In this document: piece after piece, positions 39,860-48,600 of the stretch
Numbering within the stretch: position 1 is the first letter of the stretch
Layout of the letters: each line of letters starts with the position of its first letter
From: Alteromonadaceae bacterium
GTDB lineage: Bacteria; Pseudomonadota; Gammaproteobacteria; Pseudomonadales; Oleiphilaceae
Assembly: GCA_013393545.1 (NCBI GenBank)
Contig: JABXHG010000244.1
Span: 1 to 54,048 of the forward strand
DNA length: 54,048 nucleotides
Direction: 5' to 3'
Made by a program: the position numbers and the translations under genes
The notes under the pieces: generated by a model
What the model was told of the DNA's origin: nothing
Seen by the model: only the letters and a program-made list of their open reading frames with translations
Database searches by the model: none

Positions 39860-42800
39860 AGATCAATGAGGTGTTTAAGTATTTGAAAGGACTCGGCGTA
39901 CTATTTGAAGTTAACGACGGTAGTGTTAATTTAAGGTTGCCAAAAAACCTGGATAGTAAAGCTAAAGCCTTGCTGCTAGACAATAGGAGTCAGTTAAAGT
40001 CACTTGTATTAGATCTTGATGCTCATTTGCATAAATCCCCAGAAATAAAGAGGCGCGCTGAAGACGTGACTCTCTTACCGCTGACTTCGGCACAGAAGAG
40101 ACTGTTCTTACTAGACCAGATACAAGGTGAATCAGCTAACTATAACATGGTTGCGACGTTCAAAGTTCACGGTAAGATAAATCTGCTGCAAGTTGAACAG
40201 GCCATGAATATAGTGATCGCGAGGCATGAGATTTTACGAACAGTATATCGTCATGAGGCGGGAGAACCATATCAGCATGTTCTGCCAATCGAGCAGATTC
40301 GTTTCTCTGTATCAATTCAGGATTTAAAGAGCTTGAAAGCAGAGAAGCAATATAAAACAGCAATGAACATAGTAGAGCGTGAGGTCAGTTATCATTTCGA
40401 TTTAAGTAAAGATTTGATGGTCCGGGTGAGTTATGTTGCATTAACAGAAGATTCTGGTTTACTGACGTTTATCGTTCACCATATCGCATCAGATGGGTGG
40501 TCTCAGGAGTTATTGACTAAAGAATTTGTTAATATTTACCACGCACTCACATTAGGCGAAGATGTTCCACAACAAGTCAGTAATATTCAGTACGGTGATT
40601 ACGCATTGTGGCTGGATACAGTCGCTTCTTGCGCACATGAATCACAGCTGGACTATTGGAAACAAAAGCTAGCAGATGCGCCAACCACTCACAGCGTTCC
40701 ACTAAGTTACCCAAGGCCAGCAAAATCTAAGCATAAAGGTGATACTGTAAATGGTCGATTATCAGCCAGCCATGTCGCTCAGCTTAAAGAGATTGCAAAG
40801 ACGTATCGCTTGACTCCATTTGCCCTTATCCATGGCTTATTTGCGTTGTTATTAAGTCGTTATAGTAGAACAAATGACATCTTAATTGGAACGGCTGTTG
40901 CGGGAAGAACACAGCCACAGTTGAATGAGATGCTGGGCTTTTTTATAAATATGATAGCCCTGCGAGTCAATACTCACTATGACTCACTACTTGACTATCT
41001 TGAGCACGTTAGAGAGGTCAATACGGAAGCTCTAACAAATCAAGATGTTGCTTTTGAACGAGTGGTTGAAGCTCTCGGTTTGAGCGGTACGCAAGGTAAC
41101 AGTCCGTTATTTCAAATTCTTTTGACATTAGATGCTCAGTTCACAGATAAGCCTATAGATATGCTCTCTATAGATTTCTCGGGATTAACATTCTCGCCAC
41201 TTGAAGCGCCAGTCATGCAAGCAAAGTACGATCTACATCTGGATTGTCAGCTTCATGACGCTTATGGGGTCTTATATTGGACCTATGATGTCGGATTATT
41301 TGCTCAGGCGGATATTGAGTCTATGAACAGCCATTTTCTCAATCTACTCAAACAGGTTGCAGAAAATGGGATCGATCAATATACCCACCCAGCATCTTTA
41401 CCTATAACTCGCCGAGATGTTAAGCAGTCTATTTTACCAGATCCAGAGATTGCCCCCTTTGCGGTACCTTTCGATGCTCTCGTTCATCACGAAATTGAGA
41501 CTCGTACCTCGGAAGCGCCAAGGCGGATAGCGGTCAAAATGGGAAGACAACAGCTAACCTACCAAGAGCTCGATGAGCAAGCAAACAATCTAGCAGCCAT
41601 GCTGCAGAAGCAATACGATATAGCAGAGGGAAGTTTAGTAGGTATTTTGAGTGATCGATCTTTGGAAATGGTGATTGCAATGGTCGCAATTTTAAAAGCA
41701 GGTGGTGCCTATGTCCCGTTAGATCCAGATTACCCCAACGTCAGGCTAAGACAAATGACGGAAGCCGTACAACTGGTACTTTGTCAGTCCAAAGTAGTCG
41801 AACAAGCTGAAAAGCTGAAACTTAATGCTTGCTCTATCAATACCCTGTTGCAAAGTGCTGAAAGAGAGGGATATGTAAATCTTGAGGCCGGTTCTCTGGG
41901 CAAACAAAGTCCACTGGCTTATGTCATTTTCACTTCCGGAACAACAGGGTTTCCGAAAGGGGTAATGGTTGAACATATGGGGTTACTTAATACTTTAAAG
42001 CACTGCCAGTCAGCTTTCTCAATCACTTCAGATACAGTGCTTTATCAGGCCACTTCACTGGGCTTCGACGCTGCAACTTGGATGATCATGCTGGCATTGA
42101 CCTCGGGAGCTACGGTTAGGCTTGCCAAGGGGATGGATTTTACAGAGGAGTTGCTTGAAACTGATGATGTGACCCATGTGTTTATGACCCCGTCAATGTT
42201 GGGAACTTTAGATGTCTCTGCTCTGGGCCGCATCCAAATGGTAATCTCCGGAGGGGAGAGATGTCATGCAGAGATTGCCAAACAATGGTTATCAGCCGGA
42301 AAGGTATTTATAAATGCGTATGGGCCAACTGAAGCTTCCATATGCTCCTCGTCCAGCGAACTTTCCTTAAACTCAGCTATTGGTATTGGGCGACCAAATA
42401 CCAACATGCGCTACTACATTTTAGATGAGTATTTACAGCCTGTTCCTCGAGGGGGCCTTGGCGAGCTTTACATTGCGGGCCCAGGAGTGGCTCGTGGCTA
42501 CTTAGGTAAAGCAGAGGCGAGTCGAGCGGTATTTCTCGATGATCCCTTTGAGATGGATGCCGAACAATATAATAAGCGAATGTATAAAACCGGTGATTTA
42601 GTAAGAATTGATGCACATGGTGATGTGATCTTCATGGGGCGTTGTGACAAACAAGTCAAGCTCCGTGGTTTTCGGATAGAGTTACAGGAGATAGAAAGCA
42701 GTATTACTGCCCACGAGCAGGTCGAGAATGCCATCGTTAGAATGCTAGAGGACCAGTCACAAAAGAGGTTGGTTGCTTATTTAGTGGGTTCAATGGACAA

Positions 42801-44628
42801 GAGCAGAGTGCAATCGATATTGCGGGAGTTTCTGACACAGCGATTACCTTCTTATATGGTTCCAGACCAGTTCATCATGCTAAGAGAGATTCCATTAACG
42901 AGAAATGGCAAAGTTGACTTTAAGAAACTTCCGATCGCTAAAAACCTGGGCTCTCACACTACCGTTAGTCGCCCAAGAACGGAGCAGCAACTATTAGTAT
43001 CGCAAGCTGTCACTGATGTTCTAGGCGTGGTTGATGTTGGTTGTGATGATAACTTCTTTGCCTTAGGTGGCAACTCCTTACTAGCGATGAAGCTAATTCA
43101 TTCTATTAACGAAAGAAGTAAAGTAAAACTTACTCTTGAGGACCTTTTTGTCGCTAATAATATTAGAGAGCTCGCCGCTCAGTTAGACGTGCAAGCTTTA
43201 AAATATCAAGATGAAATTAAAATAGCTTCACATAAGAAAGATTATCCCCTCTCCTATGCCCAACAGGGAATTTTTGTCGAGTATCAGATGGGAAATGGCT
43301 CAGCATATAACGTACCGCTGCTATTGCAATTTAATGGCGAGCTGGATCTTTCGCTATTCAATGAAGCATTAGCACAACTTATCAAGACACATACAGCGTT
43401 GCGCCTAAAGATTGCACTTCAACGAGGTGAGCCGCGCCAGATTGTCTTAAAGGAAGAGCAGTCCGTCGCTGCTATTGAGGTTGAAATTGATAACGCTGCA
43501 TCATTAGATGAGAGAAATTGGTTAAAGGAGGTTAATCAACACACCTCTAAAATACTGAGTCAGCCTTTAAGAATCACTCAAGGAGAAATGCTTAATTGCT
43601 ACTACTACGAACATGCGCAAGGCATGCAGATAGTATTGCTTAACTTTTCTCATATTGTTGTTGATGGATGGTCACTGGAGATCATAAAAAAGGATTTACA
43701 AAGTTCTTATGAGTCTCTTAAGCACGGAGAAAAATTAGATAAGAAAAAGCAAGCCTTGGATTTTATAGATTATGTCTGTTGGCAGCAAAATAATGATCAA
43801 AGAGATTCTGGATCTGCAATTGATTATTGGCGCAGAAAGCTCAGTCTTCTCGAAGGTATTAAACCTCCTCCCGCGAACTTTGAAGCGACCTCAAAGCAAC
43901 CAATTGAGGCTGAAAGTATCCACTTTGTTATCTCATCAGAAATACAGCAAGACATAGCTCAGCTCGCTTCTATACATCGCTGTACAGAATTTAATATATG
44001 GCTGATGATTTATGCTTTAGCGTATAGCTTGCAGGAGAAGAATAACCGACTTGCGGTGAATGTGGACTTTGCAAATCGTCAGTTGCCGGGTACAGATGAG
44101 TTAGTAGGGATGCTTGTTAACTCCATACTTGTTATCACTGAGTTTAATCATGACGCTCGGCTAGACCAATTACTTGAACAGGTAGTTACTACATGTAATT
44201 CCGCATTTTCATTTGGTGCTACCGCATTAAAGCCTATAGTTAATCGGCACTTTAATGCACAAAGTCAGCGATTCGAGCAGATTATGAGGCATAAGTTTGC
44301 TTTCAGTGGGGGAGGGAGCTCAGTATCCGAACAGCATATATTAAATACACAGGAATTGGAGGTCGACTTTTCTGGCTTGAAATATGATTGGTCAGTGATG
44401 CTGACAGCTAGTGCGGAAGCGCTTAATGGTCGAGTAATGTTTAATCGACATGTTTACACTCAGGCAAGTGCAGATAAGTTTATTGCGATATTCTCGTTTG
44501 TTGCTGAGCAAGTTGCCCAAAATTCAGAACAAACATATGAGAACTTGGCTCGGCGCTGGCGAGAAACATTAAGTCAGCGGATGAAAAGTAAAATGAGTGA
44601 CTCTAGAATTAAGAGGAAATTTCGCTGA
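39856..44628 (+). CDS. NRPS: docking domain-C-A(hydrophobic)-PCP-C
   Basis: This 1,590-residue protein has a TubC-type docking domain (about 1-60), a C domain with HHIASDGW at His208, an A domain (about 545-1040, FTSGTTGFPKG near 692) and a PCP with LGGNSLL at Ser1074. A second C domain fills about 1130-1570. The A domain reads D-A-W-F-I-G-A-I-C, a hydrophobic-type pocket (Leu, Phe or similar); I cannot choose. The C-terminal C domain has SHIVVDGW instead of HHxxxDGW: the first His is Ser, while the catalytic second His1266 and Asp1270 remain. Its acceptor module lies on another protein, most likely the one starting at 45700. Unlike the earlier NRPSs the C-terminus is basic (SRIKRKFR), so it probably does not use the same docking pair. 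The stop overlaps the hydroxylase start by one base. Confidence 0.92.
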   Translation: MKINEVFKYLKGLGVLFEVNDGSVNLRLPKNLDSKAKALLLDNRSQLKSLVLDLDAHLHKSPEIKRRAEDVTLLPLTSAQKRLFLLDQIQGESANYNMVATFKVHGKINLLQVEQAMNIVIARHEILRTVYRHEAGEPYQHVLPIEQIRFSVSIQDLKSLKAEKQYKTAMNIVEREVSYHFDLSKDLMVRVSYVALTEDSGLLTFIVHHIASDGWSQELLTKEFVNIYHALTLGEDVPQQVSNIQYGDYALWLDTVASCAHESQLDYWKQKLADAPTTHSVPLSYPRPAKSKHKGDTVNGRLSASHVAQLKEIAKTYRLTPFALIHGLFALLLSRYSRTNDILIGTAVAGRTQPQLNEMLGFFINMIALRVNTHYDSLLDYLEHVREVNTEALTNQDVAFERVVEALGLSGTQGNSPLFQILLTLDAQFTDKPIDMLSIDFSGLTFSPLEAPVMQAKYDLHLDCQLHDAYGVLYWTYDVGLFAQADIESMNSHFLNLLKQVAENGIDQYTHPASLPITRRDVKQSILPDPEIAPFAVPFDALVHHEIETRTSEAPRRIAVKMGRQQLTYQELDEQANNLAAMLQKQYDIAEGSLVGILSDRSLEMVIAMVAILKAGGAYVPLDPDYPNVRLRQMTEAVQLVLCQSKVVEQAEKLKLNACSINTLLQSAEREGYVNLEAGSLGKQSPLAYVIFTSGTTGFPKGVMVEHMGLLNTLKHCQSAFSITSDTVLYQATSLGFDAATWMIMLALTSGATVRLAKGMDFTEELLETDDVTHVFMTPSMLGTLDVSALGRIQMVISGGERCHAEIAKQWLSAGKVFINAYGPTEASICSSSSELSLNSAIGIGRPNTNMRYYILDEYLQPVPRGGLGELYIAGPGVARGYLGKAEASRAVFLDDPFEMDAEQYNKRMYKTGDLVRIDAHGDVIFMGRCDKQVKLRGFRIELQEIESSITAHEQVENAIVRMLEDQSQKRLVAYLVGSMDKSRVQSILREFLTQRLPSYMVPDQFIMLREIPLTRNGKVDFKKLPIAKNLGSHTTVSRPRTEQQLLVSQAVTDVLGVVDVGCDDNFFALGGNSLLAMKLIHSINERSKVKLTLEDLFVANNIRELAAQLDVQALKYQDEIKIASHKKDYPLSYAQQGIFVEYQMGNGSAYNVPLLLQFNGELDLSLFNEALAQLIKTHTALRLKIALQRGEPRQIVLKEEQSVAAIEVEIDNAASLDERNWLKEVNQHTSKILSQPLRITQGEMLNCYYYEHAQGMQIVLLNFSHIVVDGWSLEIIKKDLQSSYESLKHGEKLDKKKQALDFIDYVCWQQNNDQRDSGSAIDYWRRKLSLLEGIKPPPANFEATSKQPIEAESIHFVISSEIQQDIAQLASIHRCTEFNIWLMIYALAYSLQEKNNRLAVNVDFANRQLPGTDELVGMLVNSILVITEFNHDARLDQLLEQVVTTCNSAFSFGATALKPIVNRHFNAQSQRFEQIMRHKFAFSGGGSSVSEQHILNTQELEVDFSGLKYDWSVMLTASAEALNGRVMFNRHVYTQASADKFIAIFSFVAEQVAQNSEQTYENLARRWRETLSQRMKSKMSDSRIKRKFR

Positions 44629-45611
44629 TGAAGTTTAGTAGCTGGAAAAAAGAAAAACAACAAACTGAACAAGTTAAGCTGTCCAAACCAACCCAAGATG
44701 GTTTGCCGGCGGTGTATGAAGCTTTTCTAACAAAAGTTCAATTAAGCGATTGGTTCAGACATCATCGAGAAGAGGTCTTGCAGGAATTGAGGTTCCATGG
44801 TGCGGTCTTATTTCGCCGCTTTGCTGTGAATGAAGTTAATGATTTCGAAACTTTTGTAACCGAAGCTATTGCTAATACGGGCAAATATGTTGAAGGCGCA
44901 ACTCCCCGTTCAAATGTAACAGAAAAAGTTTTCACCTCGACAGAGTTTCCTTCCGAACAGGAAATATTTTTACACAACGAGTTGTCGTATGTGATGACCC
45001 CACCGGAGTTAATTTCCTTCTTTTGTGTAACACCTGCTCAACAGGGAGGGCACACTCAATTAGCCGATGTTAGAAGAGTATTGGCTTTAATTGATCCCGA
45101 GGTAATTACTGAGTTTGAACAACGAGGTGGGTGGAGTCTTTATCGAAGTTTTGGCTTTGGTATGGGTCCACCTATTGCTAAATCTTTTGGTACAAAAGAT
45201 GCTGAGCACCTGAAGCATTATTGTAAGCATGCAAATATTGAGATTCTAGAATACAGCGATGATCGGCTAAAAACCAGACAGACACGACCGGCAGTGCATA
45301 TACATCCTCATACGAAGGAAAAAATTTGGTTCAATCATGCGGTCTTTTGGCATCCTTCGAATTTACCCGAAGAGTTGAGTACTACATTAGCTCGTTCGTT
45401 CAGAGTGGAAGACTTCCCATTCGCGACTTTTTACGGAGATGGTACCGCGATACCAATAGAAGTAATTGAACATATTCGTACGGCATATAAATCAGCAGAA
45501 GTGATGTTTGACTGGAAAAAGGGCGATGTCTTATTGATAGATAATCATCTAGTTGCTCATGGGCGAAAACCTTTTACAGGGAATAGAAAAGTATTGGTCG
45601 CGATGGGCTAG
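44628..45611 (+). CDS. SyrP-like Fe(II)/2-oxoglutarate amino-acid hydroxylase (TauD/TfdA fold)
   Basis: This 327-residue TauD-family enzyme should hydroxylate the beta carbon of an amino acid, probably while it is bound to a PCP, as SyrP does for Asp in syringomycin. The metal triad is visible as HNE (His116, Glu118; LHNELSY) and the distal His311 (DNHLVAHGR); an Arg in GNRKVLV would bind 2-oxoglutarate. HxE rather than HxD is usual in SyrP relatives. The gene shares one base with the preceding NRPS stop (TGATG) and lies just before the NRPS whose C-like N-terminal domain precedes a Gln-like A domain. That placement makes the last module the likely target, though the Ser or Thr-like residues are alternatives. 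Family assignment is firm; the substrate is inferred. Confidence 0.9.
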   Translation: MKFSSWKKEKQQTEQVKLSKPTQDGLPAVYEAFLTKVQLSDWFRHHREEVLQELRFHGAVLFRRFAVNEVNDFETFVTEAIANTGKYVEGATPRSNVTEKVFTSTEFPSEQEIFLHNELSYVMTPPELISFFCVTPAQQGGHTQLADVRRVLALIDPEVITEFEQRGGWSLYRSFGFGMGPPIAKSFGTKDAEHLKHYCKHANIEILEYSDDRLKTRQTRPAVHIHPHTKEKIWFNHAVFWHPSNLPEELSTTLARSFRVEDFPFATFYGDGTAIPIEVIEHIRTAYKSAEVMFDWKKGDVLLIDNHLVAHGRKPFTGNRKVLVAMG

Positions 45612-45681
45612 ACCCCATTAGTTAATGTAGTTAGCTCATTTCATGTGTACATCAAATTCATGAGCATCTACAGCAGTTAAT

Positions 45682-45690
45682 AGAAAGGTG
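45682..45690 (+). promoter_or_regulatory. Ribosome binding site that sets the start of the last NRPS gene
   Basis: AGAAAGGTG lies 9 bases before the ATG at 45700. The in-frame GTG at 45688 is itself part of this purine-rich element, so it is unlikely to be the start. Confidence 0.6.
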
Positions 45691-45699
45691 AAAAATATC

Positions 45700-48600
45700 A
45701 TGCACTTCGATAATACAAATAAAGTAGGCATGGCTGCTGACTACAACGGGACGCTTGATATAAAGGCACTTAAGTCTCGGTTGCATGCCCTTACAAAAGA
45801 GCATGATGCATTTTCGTTTTTTACACAACAGGATGCTGAAGTTAGTGATTGTAACCTACTGTTTCAAACTGAATTCATCGAGTGTAAGGATGAGAGTAAA
45901 TTAATAGCGCTACAACGAAACATGGTCGATTCATCACCAAGCATTACCAAGCCACTTACATTAACTGTCATAACGTGTTCACCCAAGCGACATTGGATTT
46001 ATTTGAGCGCACCGGATTGTGTAGCAGATCTATATACTTTGCAGATGTGCCTTTCAGAGTTGCTGGAGCCCTCTACGAGTATTAAAAGTGAGATAGCTCA
46101 ATTTTCTGAAGTTCAGCATTGGCTAGAAAGTATTGCTGCTGATCCAGAAGCCCCTGAGCTGGATGAACTGGTAGAGCCTAGCGTCCTCGAAAATAATACT
46201 AAGCAACACATTCGTATTAAGGACTGGCAAGCAACCGGCAATTTAGGTGCTCGTAGTGAGAATGTAAGCTTGATGTCCTTAAAAGAACGACTGAAGCTTT
46301 TATCAGCACAATACGATGCAAACTTAGCTGAAGTTGTAAAGGCTGCTATTACGCTTGTCATCAAAACTTTTAATACGCATGCGGAAGTAGCTTTGCTCCA
46401 TGGCTTTCGTGAAGATGACGCGTTAAAACAGGTGTATGGCCCCTTATTTGCTGCGCTACCTTCAGACTCAAGCGAGGCAACAACGCTGCAACAGGTGATT
46501 ATTGAGCAGAAACGGAACCAAGAGCTTTTTTCGGATATAGCTGAATGCTTTTATTCTCCAAAACAACCGGCTTACTTATATACTTTTCATTATCTAAAAG
46601 GCAAACCGATAGAGGGCTTATCAAATAGATACGTGAGTGCATTGCGGCAAGGCAGTGAAATTTCATTTATTTTTTATGAGAACGGTGATGAACTTAGTCT
46701 ACAAATTAGCTATTGCAGCGCAATGTATTCTCTGCAAACCATTAATCTCATAGCTGACCGAATACTCTCTATTTTATCCGATGAATACAAACCTATCCCT
46801 GAATGGGAAGGACATGGGGTTAAAATTAGTTCTCCAGAAGTAAGGCTTTTTGAATGGCTAGACCAATCAAGTAAAGCATATGCAGATACACGCATCATTG
46901 TGCCAGAGCAAGGGGCCTGGAGTTTAGCAGAGCTGCACCAACAGGCTAACAAACTAGGTAATTACCTTGTTGAATGCGGTGTGACCACCGGTTCGAAAGT
47001 GGTTATTTGCCAACCACGTTCAATTGAGTTTTTTACCGCTATGTTAGCTTTAGCTAAGTTAGGGGTAACCTATGTACCACTAGATGAAAGCATGCCACAA
47101 AAGAGGTTAGAGGCTATAGTGGAACAGTTGCAACCTGAACTTTTGATAACGTCACGGGGAGCATGTAAAGGACTAAAATCACAACTTATTGTCGATATAA
47201 GTCAATTGAACCTTACCGCTTTTAGCTCGGTATTACCTCATCTTGAGGTTTCCTATAGTAATAATGCGTATATCATTTTTACGTCTGGATCCACAGGGCA
47301 ACCAAAAGGAATTGAAATTAGTTACGAAGCTCTTGAGAACCACATGCACTGGTTTCAAGAAGAATTTGCAGTAGGGAAAAATGACGTATTATTGCAAAAG
47401 ACTAGTGCAGGATTTGATGCCTCAATTTGGGAGTTTTGGATTGTTTTATTAGCCGGTGTAAATTGTGTTATTGCGCCGAGTTCTGCTTTGTATGACTTAG
47501 ACAATTTCACAACGCTATTACAAAAATATAAAATCACATTGTTGCAAGTCGTTCCCTCTTATCTCTCATTGTTAATGTCACATCCTAAATTTCACTCCGG
47601 TGAATTAAATTTACGCAAATTGTTCTGCGGAGGTGAAGTACTTCGGACGTCTACCGCTGAAAATGCTAGAGGAAAGCTTAATTGTGAAATTGTTAATTTA
47701 TACGGCCCCACTGAAGCATGCATTGACGCTACGTACTTCGTTTTTACCGGCAACATTAAAAGTGAAACGGTTCCTATAGGCAGACCAATAGGAAACTTGA
47801 CTTGTAAGGTGCTCGATGCTCAAGGACAAGTTCAGGGGGTAGGGGGCGTTGGAGAATTGCTAATATCAGGACCTTCACTATTTAATGGGTACTTTGGCAG
47901 CGTAGAGGCAACTCAGTCTGCGATTTATATTGATGAAAAACACTATCGCTATTATCGGACTGGAGATATCGTCAGTCTCTCGGCGAGTGGATTGCTGCAG
48001 TATGTTGGACGCGAAGATAATCAAATCAAGTTAAACGGTTTCAGGATTGATTTGACCTCCATTGGTAGTTTAGCAGAGTCGCTTCCTTCCGTAATCAAAG
48101 CCGAGTGTATTTTTTACCCAGGAGAAAATAAACTAATACTTGTTTATCAGTCAGAGTCGATCGTATTTGACGGGGAAAATTTGCGTTCTTTTTTAACAGA
48201 TCACTTACCTACCTATATGGTTCCAGAACGACTGGTAAGCATTGATGAGTTCCCGGTTACTCGAAACGGAAAAATAGATTTTACGGCGCTGTCTCAATTT
48301 ATATCGCAAAATAATCTCTCCGGATATGAAGCACCGACTACTGACACCCAGAAAGCTTTAGCATCAATATGGAGAAAAATCTTGCGCCGGACGGACAAAA
48401 TTGGTATCGATGATAGTTTTTTTTCGTTAGGCGGCGATTCCATTTTGGGTATAAAGGTCGCATATGAGTTGAATCAGCAAGGCATTCAAGTCTCGTTGGT
48501 AACTTTATTTGATAACCCAACCATTAGAGAATTAGCGACAGCAATAGAGTCTTCATCTGATTTAAATAACCCAGTTAAGTCTTCGATTGAAGAGCTAGCA

